A stretch of 64,000 nucleotides of DNA from Stratiolaelaps scimitus (GCA_019614645.1 JABWDB010000018.1:2224501-2288500); one strand, 5' to 3'; positions 11,625 through 26,600 are shown, numbered from the stretch's first letter. Program-made: numbers and translations. The notes: generated by a model not told the origin, from the letters alone.

Positions 11625-12197
11625 GTGAGTTGCTCGATGGAAGAATCCGAAGGACAAGAGAACGAAATCTAGCAATAGCAGGAATTAACATATTTAGCAG
11701 AGAGAGAGAGAGATAAAGCCCTAAGATTGAACATGCAGTCGGCTGTGAGCGGAAGCTAAAATAGAAGATCAGTACTGACGGGGAGTTGCTTTGCGGGGAT
11801 AGATTTTTTGGACAACTGATGCTCGGGGTTTTCTGTTGATTGTTTGGTCTCGATTAACGTCTTGCGTATGAAGCGGACAGGATATTGTACGTGCGCAAGA
11901 GGACCTTGTCACACATGTTCATGTTTGGTCAGACGTGTGGGTATGTTCGTGTCTGTATAGGCCTCCCAGATTTTTTTTCAACCATCATTTACGAAAATTA
12001 TCGCTTTTTGTCAGCGCATACGCTGCGTTCCACATCCGTGAATATATCTAACCTTTAGGCGCATCGTGCAATAGCGACAGGGATATCGTGCACGTGCCTC
12101 CAGATCCTGCAAACGTGACTTCGGATCTATGTTCGCTCATCTATCTGTCCATTCCATTTGTTATGTAGAAGTATATCTATAAAACGTCCGCCCTATA

Positions 12198-12199
<2 letters not shown>

Positions 12200-12229
<30 letters not shown>
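12200..12229. repeat. (AT)n microsatellite
   Basis: About fifteen uninterrupted AT units. Confidence 0.9.
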
Positions 12230-12231
<2 letters not shown>

Positions 12232-13378
12232 ACTGTAGTCTTCTTTCGCTTTTTAGACTTCCTTCATCTGCCTTATACGATAGCATCGTGACGGCCTTAC
12301 TGCCCCATTTGGTTCAATCTGGCCGACGCGGCAATATTGAGCGCCGAATATTGCGTGCTTGAATGTGTGGGCACACATAAACACATACAAACACACACAC
12401 ACAAACAAACACACGCCCAGGAACGGCCACAGAGACGATTAGCAAAGGACAGGCCACGGGGCGCCACCACCGCCTCCGCCTTTGGTGTGTGGCTCGGTAC
12501 GGACCATCTTTAGGCCGTTTAGTTCTAAGGCCATCTACCAGCTTCGAATGATTCGGCGATCCGTGCATCCGCTCGTTCATCGAATGGCGGCACGCGACGG
12601 CAACAACGACGAAGATGGCGAAAAGGCCGCGCGCCTTTTGCTCATCTAGAACCGCCGGGAGCGAGAACCGCGTCCTGTGTTGACCTGATCCCGCCTCCAT
12701 CCGTTCGGATGGAGTCACGTCGATAATATTTTATATGATATCTCTTTTTAGCTGCTGCTGCTGCTGCTCTTCCTGCTACCACTGATGCTGCAGCACCCGA
12801 AGGGTGGCAATAGAGGCTAGTTGGCCACACACACACAAGACGTAGGGCGTCTCCGACGCAGGACCCCCTCCTCTGCAAATCTTCGCGAGAATAGTTCGTC
12901 AGAACGTGTGTGCCGCGGTAGATGGGTGTCTACGGCTGTCTCCCTGTGCTAAAGCGAAAAGGCTATGATCGTTGCTCAAACGTGCCTCTTGGTCTGCACG
13001 CAGCAGCTGATTGATATCTCGATAACGGACGGCAACAAAGCGACTAAGGGCCAACGAGCAGAACGGCGACGAGACAAAGGGGAGGCGTACGGCGAAGAAC
13101 GAAGCGGTCCTTAGCAGCGCTCAGCCAATAGCGGACAACAGCAGCAGAGGCAGGAGGAATAACGACAACAACGAACACAAACCTTCATACACTTAACATC
13201 GTGGCACTCGAGGGACTGGGGGGGGGGTCAAGAGCATGGGAAGGGCGGAATCACTGAGGGGGCAGTTATCGTGGTTGCTAGCCAGGCCGGGCTCGGCTCA
13301 CCCGAGCCCGTACTGTTTCTGATTGTGAGGACCCGTTAGGAGATTGCATGGCTGCTGCTGCTGCCACTACAACTATTA

Positions 13379-13409
<31 letters not shown>

Positions 13410-13886
13410 CCGGTCGGTTACGCAGTAGTCTGCCACGGCAGGCAGCTGGCTGATGATTTATTTATTTATTTGCCTCCACTGTGTACGCCATCCCTCTATC
13501 GATGTACACGTGTCCGTGCGTGGGTGTTAGATTCGCTTACGACGAGTGTTAATTGTGCATAAGTATCAGTCATTGTGACAGAGCTCGTGTTGTTGGTACA
13601 CCCCGCTCAAATGAGCACATATATATATATACAAATATCGCAAGTTCGCATGCACCAATGGTACGAACCGACGGGAATGGCACCTATACAGAAAGCAAAT
13701 TGGTCATCAGCCCCAGTGATTTGCGCTGTCAAGATCAGCTAATCGCGCGTTAATGCATCTCCTATGGATTGGCAGATGGATGTATCAATGGATATAGTTG
13801 TGGATGTAGGTTTTCAGCGGTCACCTCCCACCTTCTGCAAAGGGAACAACGCTGGAGAGATAGTCTAGTATATTCTTCGATTTGTT

Positions 13887-13917
<31 letters not shown>

Positions 13918-16900
13918 AAGTGAAATACGTTATAAGTGTTGCTGATACGACGCGAATAGCTGTATCATATAGTGTCAGGCTGTTCGTTCAAGTCATGAAC
14001 GATCTGTTGGTAAAGCCTAACATTGTATAGCGATTTCTTCTTCTTCTGCTGTTGCTCTATGCTTGTCAATTTAACGATCGGCGAAACCCCCCAGGCCCGC
14101 CGCCGTCTCCTACCGTACTCCTACCATTACACATAACGTTCCCATGGTCTCTGCCATCCGTCGAAATGCTATGGTCGGTGCATTGCTAGCCGCTGTAGGC
14201 CAAGCAGCAGCCGTGTGCTCCAATTGTAAGTGACCTTTGATGGACAGCTTAGTGATTCTAGAGCTTGAGTCGATTTCTCTCCCTCGCTCGCTCGATGCGT
14301 TCATCCACCCGTTCTAGTCCACATGGTAGCGTGCACGTTCGACTCGAGTCCAACAGCCGCCGGCTAAACTTGCCTGCTAGCCTGCCAACATGAAGCCCCA
14401 ACGGGCCCCACATCGTCCCCAATCAGGCCCGCACCAAACACATCGATCGCGGCGTCACTTCTCTGCTCCGGGCCGGGAGAAGTTCCTTCTACTCCACCGT
14501 TATTATCAGCGGCTAATGGTGAGGCCGCAGCAGAGCGATGCCATCGTGGACGTTAGGTTTCATGGCATCGCTACGTGACAATACAACCGATTACCTGAAT
14601 GTCCCTTACGTGATTCAATCGAACTACCATGGAAGCTTGGCGTTGTTTTACCAAAGGCAGCCGCCGCCGCCGTCATCGCTGTTGTTGTCGTCGTCGTCAG
14701 AGCCTAATGCTATTGTCTCAGTATTGTATTGCACCGGCAAGGGAGCTATTGACATGAGACACTTAAGCGGCTGTTGCGAATTAGGCAGACAATTCCGATT
14801 CACCTGTTAGTGCTGTGCTGTGTGGCTAGCTCAGATGTTGATTTTAGAAGGATTAGGTAAGGAAGGTTACGGCAAGGTCGAGTCGACATGACTGCCGGTC
14901 AGAAATCGTTAATAATGACAGATCATCATAGCGCTGACTCAATATCTATTACGGCTTCGACTAATACCAATACTAAATGTAGGAGCTATTTTCGATCGAT
15001 TCGCAACCGAATTTTCGTTGATCACGTTCAGGGCTAAGCCTGCTGACTTCTAGGCCATTTGGCCTATAACATAAGGAGCGTGGGCTGACGAGCCTGCCCA
15101 AGGTCAAGTCCTGAGAGCTAACCAACTTTAATATTAGCGTCCGACTCGTTGGGTGGCATTGCGTCTCGATCAATCGATGATATTAATGGCAAGAGGTTGA
15201 TCGAACGAGCTCAGCCGGGTCGGATCGATGAATCGTAAATAACAGTCCCATTTCAGCCGGAAGTGCGGCCAAACCTTACAAACGTTTGGTAAGAAATAGC
15301 AGAAATTGATGCAAATAAAAAAGAATCACTGCGCCATGTAAAAATACAAAGGTCGAGATACTAACCAATGGTTCCGAAAGAAGATCACACGTTCACGTGC
15401 GATCTAGAGCTGCGATCTGCACCGTTGATTTAAGTCTTATTCTCTCGTGACCATCATTGTGTGAGGACGTCAACTAAAGTTAACTAAAACAAAAATCAGT
15501 TAAAAGTCCAAACTATGCATACGATCTAATTATTATTGTCACTAATTAAATGACTATACTATCCTTGGCCAGCCGAGTATCGTCGAACTACCACTGCTGC
15601 TGCTGCTACCACTTCGGACGATACGCGCTATAGTCCATGAGCAAATGAACAGATTCTATTCTTGCTTCTACTTTCACCATTGTCTCACTGACGAAGTCAA
15701 CGAGGCATCAGCCCTATGCGTGCATACGCGGCAAACAAGGCCGATCTGCTGATAATGGGCCCATGGGCACATGGCGTCTTGTCGTGGCTTATCCGCCTGT
15801 AGCTTCCTCTCGCAATGCGGATTGACAGCTCGCCGAAATCATTGTCCTGTCGATGACACTCCCGCTTACAAAAACACACACACACACACTAAGACACATG
15901 CACCGTTGAGGCGCTATTCCCCTACCGTTCATTCGATCACATGCAGACGATGGTTGGCCGCCGACGCCGGACGCCCTCTCCCGTCAGGTGTCTTGGTCAG
16001 GCCTCTAGTTGGCGCGTTAATTCCGCCGTCTTCGTCAACATCGTTCGCTCAACATTGTTCTGTTGTTGCGCTCATCGCGTTACTTCGTCCCGTGCTGTGT
16101 CGTGGCCACCGGTGGCCGATGGTCATCAACTGGCCGGATTGACACACGCTTCGACGCCCCCCTATCAACGTCCACCCGCGTGAAGATCCCGCGTGGCATC
16201 ACATCGCTCACTAAGCGGCTGGCCAACAACAGTTACGGCTAATAGCCATTGGGTGGGTTCTCATTATCACTGCACTATGGCGATTACGTGCATATGCAAC
16301 AACTTTTTAGCAGCTGCTAGCTGTCTACTACATTCTATTATGGCTGGAGTCACACAGGTGACTTGAGCAGGGGCAGAAGCCAACCTATCAGATTCGCTGA
16401 AGATGTTCACCGCACGGGCCACCGCTCGGATCGGCCCGGTCGGCGATTCGACAACAATCACTCGTCTAGTCCCGTCTAGGTCCCTCGATCTGTGTCGATC
16501 AGGCGAACATGTCTCGTCCAAACAGATCCAATAATCATGCCCGTAATTATTACTTGTCGCCTCCCGCCTGTCGCCACTTTGCCGTTGTATTTTCGTTCTT
16601 GACTACCACCGATGAGTGACCCACCACTGAATGACACAGTGGTACGATGTCATTGATGAGATTTAGCGTGAGAACACGGTGAGAACGGAGGCAAATCGGG
16701 GCAGTTGCCGCAGAGTGAGCCCGCAGTGCCGAACGAACTTGTTCTGTTGGGGGTGATTCTGCCGGCGGCTGAACAGCGCGGCCGTAAACAGTGCTGCGTG
16801 TATCCACTTGTGAATAGAAGGATACAACATTTAACTCGGAATTGCCCCGCATAATTAATAGTTTACAAGCCGCCAACGCGTGTGTGCGTGTCTATGTGTC

Positions 16901-16972
16901 TATGCCAGCCTTCACTTATCCACATGCTACACAAGATTCTTCCACGAAAGTCCAAATGCACGCAGCTATATC

Positions 16973-16997
16973 TATATATATATATATATATATATAT
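16973..16997. repeat. (TA)n microsatellite
   Basis: Alternating TA read as Tyr-Ile runs in translated frames; those frames are artefacts. Confidence 0.9.
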
Positions 16998-18470
16998 GTG
17001 CGGGTCCCCTCGAGCGACGTATCCAGTTAGCGAATTGTTTCGACCACTCGTCTCGTCATTGCCTTGTTGTTGCTGCAATGACAACAGCAACATCAACAAA
17101 GAGTCGTCATCGTCCACGATACGGAACGGTACGAGACCTTTGGTGAACTTCGGCTCCCACTGATACAGCTGCGGCCAAGGGTTAGCGCAGAAATCGTCGA
17201 ATCGTTCGTTAGCTTCCCACCATCACCAGCACCAGCCCCCCTGCCCGATCGATGTCTGATCGATGTCGACAGAAGTGGGCGAGCTTCTCAGATCGCGGCT
17301 CGACGCGCGTCGCGACTGGTCGTTGCAAGGCGGTCATTATAAATACTATACAATGGAGAGACAAATCGAGACAGAGGGATAGACTCGAAAGATTGGGCCG
17401 GACGAGAACATGAAGCCACCACCAGCGCCGCCGCGCAGCCGGCAACGCTCGAAGAGAACGCTGGCACGGACTCCACCCTGCTCTGCGTCGACGTATCGAA
17501 TGGTGAAACTACAGGCCACCAGTAATTTGAGCAGATTGAAGGGAAGGCCTAAATCGTGTAGCTAGCTGGCTAGCTGTTGAGCGATTCTTAAGGATGAGCC
17601 AAGCGAAGGTTGTTCGCGAGCTGACAACAGCGCGGTGTTGAGCGTCGGATCGGCCTGAGTAAATATTAGTTTATTATTGTTTGATGTGCTGCAGTTACAC
17701 TCTGAAGTGGTGAAGAACACTAGTGCAGAGGCTTAATGAGACCCTTAATCATCGTTATAACATTAGAGCGATTGAAACCGTGGCGGACGCCTGTGATAGT
17801 GCATGTCTAGTGAATTTCTACTTTCGATAAGTGAGCATTTATTAAACAAATAAATATGTCTCTAGCGTATTGGCTGTACGCTAGAAGATAGTTTAGACCG
17901 CGCTCGCTCTTTCCCAACGTGCTAAGTAGTATTGTGAGATTCTAACTCACTTAGTTGTCCAAAAGTCAAGCACTCAACTATAGCATGTGGCTAGTGGCCA
18001 TCATGTGAGGCAACTCAATACAGTGTCAATCCGAATGTTAACGAGAACAGGCAATACAACCAGCACATGCCTCTTAGTAGCGTGACTTGAATTACAGCTC
18101 GACTTGAGTGTTCGACTTCTTTCAGACGTGCTCTAGCCAAGGATACAAGTGCACGCACATACGTACACACACACACGCAATGATATATGCAGCGTTTTAG
18201 ATATCAGTTTCAGACTCTTCAGAGCGAAGGTGGGACCGCATCTGAGAAGCTCCCCGGGTGGGACGGGATCTCTCTTCCTTAATGGTTGTTATAAGTAGCC
18301 GAGTTATAACCGCTCACAAGTGGCCCATAGCTCCACGGCGATAGTGAGTTAGCAGGGAACAAACACGTCATAAACATCACGTACAGGTTGAAATCACTAT
18401 TGCTCACCGCTGTCGGCCAGTGACGCGATTCGATCGAGAGACGAAGCTGCATCAAAGTGTATATTCATAC

Positions 18471-18536
18471 ATATATATATATATATAAATTTATCTAAAA
18501 AAAAGAAATATATATATATATATATATAAATATATC
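18471..18536. repeat. Paired (TA)n tracts around an A-rich spacer
   Basis: Two TA tracts (about 18471-18488 and 18510-18536) flank a short segment containing AAAAAAAAG. The arrangement can fold back on itself. Confidence 0.8.
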
Positions 18537-21149
18537 GACATGTGGATAACCTTTGCAAAGTGAGTGCACAGTTGAATGATTTGATGAAACAGCATCAGAC
18601 AGAGAAACTTTAGATGCTACGTTTGCTTTGCAGGGACATCAATTACATCAGACACAACATTGGAGGAGGGAGGGGGGACGAGGAGAACAATTTTTAGCTT
18701 CTTGACGACCCGTGTTTTTAGTCACTATTAGCAATCGCCATCCGAAGACGATGAGGAGCACACGGGCCCGGCAGGGTTGTGCACCTATCTGAACGATGTC
18801 CCATCAAAAAAACATTCTCCGGAAGCTGAATCCGAATGTTGGCCGTAGTCGTCGCCAACGACGAAGAAAGCCGAAGAACGCGGCAGCGGCTGACATCGTG
18901 ATATCATATGATGCGTACTATTCTTCTCGATTAATAATGATAATGTACGCAATAGTGGTGGCGGTGGTGGTGGTGGTAGTAGTGTTGTAGGAATATAACG
19001 ATCGATGGATGCCTGATCAAAAGATGAAGATGTAACCGCGGAGCATGGGAGGTCTTCGCGACGCTGGGCCAGTCTCAACGATACCAAGCGAACGATGTCG
19101 CTTGCTTGGTTAGCTGCCCGGTGTGCAACTTTGCAGTTCCGATCGTCTATCCAGATGTATCTCATTCGTCATTTCTCGCTCTCGAGAACGAGTCGTCGTC
19201 AATGGAACCTTATGCGACGCTGTGGCAAGAACGGCAGCAGCAGCAATGCTGAATGGAATAAGCAAAATTTACTTAGTTCAGAAGCTGAATCCGATGAAGA
19301 GCTGGAAAACGTGCAGCAGCGCCCAGAGCCACCGGCGTCTCGCATCGTGACGGTTGATTTGTCAACGAATACGCTGATAGGTTGGCATAGCGAACAGTGG
19401 CAGTGCTGAAACGATCATTGAACAGCTGGTGTGGGTAGTTTAATGTGGGGAAATTAGCGAGTGTTCCGTTGACGGCAAATAGCCAGCTCGCTGAATGTAC
19501 ATTAAAAACACGCGCTGTGCAAAGTAAAGATGTGTAATCGACTTAAGCTTCGATGTGGAGAGAGGGGACAGAGTGTTTCTCTCGGTGGCCTACGGTGAGG
19601 TAGCGTCCGCGTTTGTGTTTGTGGCTGAAGATGATAAATTATTCGATCTCATTAATCGTTGAAATTAATTAATCGATGGACGCAACTATATAAGAGCTAT
19701 TATATTTAACATGATATTATTAGATAAATATACGCATTTGCTCTTCATTTGCATTTAAGTGACATTGTCATATATTGCAAATTGGCGAGTATGACCGAAT
19801 AAATTACGTTGCGCTTCTGTATCATCTAAGGCTGGCATGGCACCGAGTTTAGAAATTCACTTGTTTATATTATATCTCGTGTAACTGCACCATAGAGAAA
19901 CATGTTTATTTCGTGTTTTTTTTTGTGGAAGACACGTACACACAAACATCTCGGACCGTAACGTATTTTGCGATATATATCACTAGCCACAGAGGAAAAC
20001 CACTGAATACATTTGAAGGTCTCTAATCTCAAAGGGTATGGGCCAATACAAGAGCGTACTATGCGATCTAAGATACAAAATCAGGTTTGGATTACCGCAA
20101 TGCTGACATCGCCCCGTATTTATAAATATACAAATAAAAGCTCCGTACATTGCGTACCAACATCAACATCGGTGTTCTACAGGGAGATTGGTGTCGATGA
20201 AACAACATGAATTGCTGCTGAGAGAGGGAGAGATCCTATCCTATTTCAACCCGACAATCGTATTGGAGCGAGATGCGATGAAGGATTGCGGGGAGCTGCC
20301 TTCAAATAGAAGCAAATGTCCGCCTTTTGCGACACGGATAACATTCGTCGGAGTTGGAGGGCTCGTTCGGGTTCCGCAGCTGTTATCGCGCCATCGTCGA
20401 CTGTGCTTGACAAACATCGGAGACCAAAAAGACTTGCAGATTTCGTTGGCCCTTGTTTCTTCTCGCCGGATACGTGCATGGTATCATTTCGCCTGCAGGG
20501 ATCAGCCTGATAATCGCAATCGTAATTCTGTAGCGATGACGCAGAGAGGCGCTTTGCGAAATCCTTTCAAGCATTGAAGGGCTGGGCAGAGAACGAGTCG
20601 GCTGGTGATAGACACCAAGCATCGTTCTTAGGAACGAACTATATGTATCCGAGGATTAGCTAACGAATACCGGCAGATCTGCTGCGATGGGTTGTCAAAG
20701 CGAGATTGGTATTTATTGGTTCCAAGTATATCTATATTCGTCTATGATCTATATATATATATATATATATGATTATTGTTACTTAAACGGAAGAGAACGT
20801 GTTTTATTCAAACATGCAGTAGTTAGGAATTATGTTATGCATGGAATTATTATTATGTTATTATTATTGATACTTGTAACGTATAGGGCGTAGCATTTAG
20901 CGAGGATGAATTATGCAAGTTGATTCCAGTCTTGCTTCCATATAGTTCTGTATAGATTACGTTGTCTTTTGCTGCTGCTACTGCTACTGTTATCATTCGT
21001 ACGGCAACTTCGGTTGCTTTCGCCACTGAATAGCTTCGTGGCCATGAGAGCATTCTGACATTCGGATAATTGAAATATATCGCACTCTTGAAATAAGTCT
21101 GAAGTCAGCCTCAGCGAAACTTTATACGAGGTCCCTTTATGGGGTTCAC

Positions 21150-21150
<1 letters not shown>

Positions 21151-21181
<31 letters not shown>
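21151..21181. repeat. (TA)n microsatellite
   Basis: Uninterrupted TA units, 31 bases. Confidence 0.9.
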
Positions 21182-21184
<3 letters not shown>

Positions 21185-23220
21185 CGGGGTTGCAACCGCT
21201 TCCCGAATTGGACACTGCATGGGGGGATGGGAGGCGAAGATCGGCAGAAAAATTGAATCACCGAAACAATAGCGTTGTGACATCTTCAATGAGAGAAATA
21301 TCCCCAGACGCAGTCGAGTCCGACGTTGAAATCCCCGGGCCAGTTGGATTGCGAGCCTGCGTTATTCACCCTCTACAGCTATAGACGCGATTTTCTCCGA
21401 CTGTTGCACCGAACTGTGATAGCGAGGTAGTTTCATTGAGGCATGTGGTGGCCTGCACGAAACGAATAAGGCAACAAGGCCCCAACAATGTACAATACCC
21501 ACACGGGAATGGAAAGCTCTCCCGTTTACTACAAACTTCGATGTTTTCGTCGAGTTCAGCCAGCTCGTGACGTTCAGCACTCGGAGGCAACGCATATCGC
21601 CTCTAGATACACAAACAATATTTGCCAACGCCACATTTGTCTGCGGTTATATCGATCCAACTTGTTATATTCAGTTCGCTGGACGTTCGAGTGCAACTCT
21701 TCGCGTCGCCTTACATCGTCGCGTACATTTTGCAACTTCATTAGGAAGTTTGATAATAGGATTTTTTTACTGTGAAAAACGTTCACAGTATCGTGCGGTG
21801 TATGTAGACTTCGTGAATCCGTAGGGAACGTCTTCGTTTGTGAATGTCGTAGAGAGGCCGTTCCGGTTTTGTGAAAATGTTCGAATTTCATAGCGGAAAT
21901 GAACTACGCCAACGGGGTCACTGGACCTTGACATGGCTAGTTCACGTTCGACGCAACGAAAGAGGTGGCCGCCGTTAGAGAGTCGAGTTCCACAATCCGT
22001 TTACCAATGCTTACTGGTTCACTTGCTCATAGATAGAGGCTTAGAATCGTGACCTGTCATATACAACCTGTTGTGTCCTTCTTGTCACATAGGCGTGTAG
22101 CTGGTATAGGTTGCATGCCTTGGTGTACAGCTCGCCCGTCTTCTGCATTGCAGGCTAATTCATTTAGCAGAGCATTTATACAGGCATAAAAGATAAACAA
22201 TGCTGCTATCGTTTGTCTCACTATGGACTCAGACCAGATCAGCCCGCCATTGTGGTGGTAGCTCTTAAAACGCTTCAGCCCTATCCAGCTACGCAGCAGA
22301 CACTACCGTATTGTTATTTGTGAAGTAAACGAGAAGGCGACGCTGCGCAGATATTCATCTTACTTTGGCAACCGCCTTGAGATGATCCTTCAGAAATACC
22401 CACGACCGCGTGTATATATTGGACGCCACTGCGATCGACTCAGGACAGTCCTTCAGAGCGCCGGCCACATCGCATGGTGAATCTCGGATCGCGAATCCCC
22501 ACGGGAATCAGAGGGGCCATCGTACGAGGACACGCAGACATGCCCACCCTTACGCCCTTGTGCAATCTATTCACGACCGAGCGACATGCACTCGAAATAC
22601 ATACAGCAGCAGCAGCAGAAGCATATTGTGTACGGATGCACCCGTCTACCGGTCTCATTCTCGAGAGCCAGAGCGAAACGGAGAAGTCACTTCGGGTAGT
22701 GACTGACAACTTGAGCACGTTACGTTTGTTGCCTGCTGTCATTGCATAAAGCGAAGAGAGAGAGAGAGGGGGACTCTCTCACAGAACGACCCCGTTCCCG
22801 ACGTTTTGCCAAACTCCCACTTGACTCCCATCGTCGCTCCGCACGCGGGATCCCGCGCGACGGCGTTAGGGGTCGGGATTTTGCCGTCCGGGTGGAGCGC
22901 ACCTATATGCCTGTTGCTTGCCTCTGCACCCACGCCTTACTTGCTGCTACATACAGCCGTCGAGCTTGAATGTATCCAGCTACCATCTGGATCGTTGCTT
23001 TTAACTCGATCACCAGGCACAACACACATCCGTGACAAACAGCAGACTCCAGGCGCGCGCGCGGGGGGGCGAGGAGGTGAACTCGCGAAGCAACAGCCGA
23101 GTCTGCGAGCGAGCGAGCTACACGCCCTGTCCCAGCCGAGGTGGGACCAACTACTTCGTGGCGTCGTTCGCGGCTGAAACGCAGCTGTCCGACTCCGAGC
23201 CGAAGGGAAAGCAATTTCTT

Positions 23221-23263
23221 AAGATGCCACCCCTGAACGGGGCGGGGAACCCGAGCCATCTGG
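23221..23263 (+). CDS. Weak candidate exon end before a GTAATT donor
   Basis: In a GC-rich stretch, a frame open from about 23032 continues to a donor-like CTGG-GTAATT at 23264, ending in phase 1. The last part of the peptide (KMPPLNGAGNPSHLG) is not low-complexity, and an in-frame ATG occurs at 23224. No family was recognised. The upstream part is Arg-rich from GC-rich sequence and is not convincing. Confidence 0.15.
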
Positions 23264-23292
23264 GTAATTGAACAATACCATACGCAATCATA

Positions 23293-23318
23293 GCAGCAGC
23301 AGCAGCAGCAACAACAAC
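23293..23318. repeat. CAG/CAA trinucleotide tract
   Basis: Six or so CAG units run into CAA units. It lies just outside the candidate frame that ends at 23263. Confidence 0.85.
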
Positions 23319-23583
23319 GAGCAGCTTAAAATATTGTGGAAATGTGTATTATTATTATTATTATTGTTATTGTTACTATTTAGATTGGTTTCGTCTTGTT
23401 TGCTCTGGTAACATTTGAATGTTTTTTGTCTTGTTTTAGCGAGCTCTCAAGTTAATGAATCTGACACGGTAGCAAGGTACAATCATTCATTCATGTAGCA
23501 GGGTGGGAACGATTTTATTTTGTGGGGAGAAAATTTCGTGGCTAGTTAAAAATTGATAGCATCGCTTTTTTTTGTTGTTGTCT

Positions 23584-23628
23584 TTTATTTCGGTCCGATT
23601 CTCAGCCAACATTTAACGTCGTTTACAG
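23584..23628 (-). mobile_element. SINE 3'-end fragment (family A)
   Basis: On the minus strand, GACGTTAAATGTTGGCTGAG followed by a CGGACCGAAATAAA-like end matches the 3' terminus of the SINE at 26819-27013. Only the last 45 or so bases are recognisable. Confidence 0.55.
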
Positions 23629-26600
23629 GGCGAGCGAACGTTGAAGACTGTCAAATCGGTGATTGCGAATAATCGCAATGAAAAGAACAACAACGAAAGA
23701 TAAGGCGTTTGCCACTATATATATATATATATATATATATGTGTATGTGTTCGCGGGAAATTCACCGATTTTGTCGTCGCAAGTAGTTTGCCTGACTGCA
23801 AGATAATTGGGAACTTTGCAGTGGCCAGCTATGGTTAGACTAGGGCATTAAACTGCCGAGGCTCTAAGTGATTGTAATGACGTTCGTCACAGCTATTATA
23901 TAATAATCGCAGTCTTCGACTTTTTATAGCTAAATGATATTGTGCCATATTCAAACGCGTAGCGCCACGCTCCGCCCGAATAGATCGGCAATGGGTGCTT
24001 CTTTAAAGATCCAGATTTATAAAGAGTGGTGTTGCCGTGTCACGTTTTTGCTTTGCTCGTTGCTTTGAACCATGAGTCGTCCAATGGCCGATCTGAGTTG
24101 TCTCGAAGATTTCGGTGAAGAACTCTGACGATGAAGGAGCTATCCTCGTGGAGTTTCGCCTCGAGATTGATTTTCGTCATGAAAGACTAATTTCTACGTA
24201 GACTTTGATCATCATCATCATCATCGTAGGATGTGTACAGATGTGTACTCGCCGAAGTTTACTTTCGTCCATCGGCTTTGTTCATTTTCGTATTCAAATT
24301 TCTCAAACAAACAAAATGTATGTATCAGATATATGAACACACGTAACGTAGGCAAACCTCATCATGCAACAACGAGCGCATTTTTCACACGAATTTCTGC
24401 GCCAGCTTCACATGTTGTTTATTATATATATACTGCAACACTCGAGCTTGCGAGTCTCTATCTCTCTCTCTCTCACTCTCTACCTGCCTGCCGATCTAGA
24501 CTAAACTTTCGTTTGCTGCCACAGTATCGCGGCCGTTCTCCTATCAGAAGACAGTTACCGGCACTTGTTCTTATCTCTCTCTTATCTCTCTCATTGTCAC
24601 CTTCGATAGCAATCAGCTACTTCGTACTTTCCATTCCAATAAGCAGGACCAGTAGAGCAAGGGAGAGAGTGTTCGTTTGAAATCCACGGCTTGTCCCCCT
24701 CTCCCCAGACGGATTCCCCATCGCGGTCCGCCGTAACGTCGTGAGGAGAACGCGCAAAACGCTTAATGTTCTGCTTAGAAAACAACGAACAAAAAACATC
24801 GAGCAGGAGCGCCACCGCTACGATGAAACGGGGAGGCTTGCACCGGAGGACTCTGGAGCTCGGGATCGTAACGAGGGCTGGCAGCAGCCGTTCAGAAAGT
24901 CGTCGTCGTCGGCGGCGGCGGTGGTGGCGTCGGCAGCAATCAGACCCTGCAATGGAGACCCGCCTGGGCCACCAGGTGGGTGTGGGAGAGAGATGGCTGT
25001 TCGGGTATCGCTCCTCTTCGAGTATCGAAACACCGGAAGATCGAACACACCGAACTCCAAGCAGACACCGGCACACACCGACGCTCGGCCGACCTAAAAA
25101 CGTAATCGTAGACGGGAGTCGTTTGCGGAGGCGGGAACGCCTTCCCGCCTCCAGCGAGCCCTCGAGCCCTCGCTGAAAAGTCAGTCTTGATTGCCAGCGC
25201 GTAACCCTGCTCCAGCCAGCGGTGAACCTTCGCTCACCGCATCGCACCTGGTCCTGCGGTTTCATTATGGGTCGAAGTGGCCCACGTTACCGCATAACCC
25301 CCACAAATGCCCTGCGGCGGCGAACGATAGCGTTAGCAGCCACTGCCGGGGGACAGAGACGGCGGTAAGCAAAGGTGATTGGACGAAAGAGCAGTTTGCC
25401 ACACAGTTTCGTCGAGCTAATTTTCATTCGAGTTGCATTTCGTTGACGAACGACGTCGAGTTGCTGAGATTTATTGTCGGGAAAGCAATTTTTTACAATG
25501 TTTTGGTTCTCGTTAAAAATCTTCCATTTCAATGTATGATGTATATATATATATATATATGATATATATACATTGTCATATTTCAGGTATGGGTATCAAC
25601 ACGCTCGCATCTTGGCTTGGTTAATCACCCGCTCGACCCCACCTCGGCAAACAGGGCGGTGCGCGTACACATCAAGGAAGTTAATTTTATTTCGTTAAAA
25701 TAATAATAATAATAATAATAATAATAATCTCTCCACGTACAGCTTTCCAAGATTGCATTCATATGGTGCGACATTCGACATACGAGGTGTCACCGCTGCA
25801 TATCATTGTAATGTGAGCTTAATTGGATATCCTCGACAGCCGCCGCCGCCACCGCCGCAGCAGTGGCAGCACCAGCAGCGGAAACATCCAAGACACCGTC
25901 GACGCCTAGACATACATCCAGCGTCTTCATGCGATGTTGCTGCATTGTCGGAAGTTGTCCGTAGCAGCGGAAACAAGGGGGACGCTAACCTCGACGACGG
26001 CGGCGGCGGCTGAAAGTAAGCAGCTCGCGCGGCTGATTTCAATCTCGTTTAAACGAAAGATTTGTTGCTGGTCATCGCGTTGTCTTGTTGTTGTCACATG
26101 CTCTTTGCGACACGAAAGATTTCACGACTTGCAACGGCACTACACAGCTAACGATGAAAGGAAAATTCAACATTTCAACTCATATTTCTCATGTGGCGAG
26201 CGCCCTCTCTCGTCATGCGGGTAGCTCGTAGATGGGATGAAGATTATAGCAGCAACATCGTACAATATTTTGCTTAGCTGCGAGTTGGTAGTCACTGACT
26301 ACTGAGGAGTCACCATATATCATCGTTGTTCTGCCGGTGTCCGTGAGCAAGGACTGCAGGCGCATATTCAAGTAAGCAAGTTAGTGAGTAAGTTCTACTG
26401 CAACGCGCTAAACGTTGTTTAACCATTTGTCGAGGGCTTCCTGCATGACTCACGCGCAGCGGGATGGCCTTTGGCGACCTCCCGAAGCCCTAATGAGGAG
26501 CCGGTGAGTGGTGGTGTTAAGTGACGATGAGTGAAACCAACACTGAGCAAAGCGGTGTCAGCAAGCGATGCAATCCCATAGAACACACCTGTGGGTATTA

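Larger units (their letters stand above)
11625..17000. other. Microsatellite-rich, apparently gene-free stretch
   Basis: I see (TA)n tracts at 12200-12229, 13383-13409 and 16973-16997, a CT tract at 13887-13910, a G run at about 13218-13227 and scattered CTG repeats. Short open frames in the intervals show no domain or paired splice sites. Nothing here supports a gene call. Confidence 0.4.
17001..23220. other. Unassigned sequence
   Basis: This stretch has (TA)n tracts near 18471-18536, 20750-20770 and 21151-21181. Frames of 100-130 codons at 18785-19409, 20188-20577 and 21488-21891 have counterparts on the other strand and no recognisable domain. I see no RNA gene. Confidence 0.35.

Noticed and set aside
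16863..17163. Overlapping frames with Tyr-Ile runs
   Set aside because: They are translations of a (TA)n tract.
24597..25265. 222-codon minus-strand open frame
   Set aside because: Frames of 86-136 codons overlap it on both strands. The peptide is Arg-rich from GC-rich trinucleotide sequence, and no domain or paired splice sites are visible.
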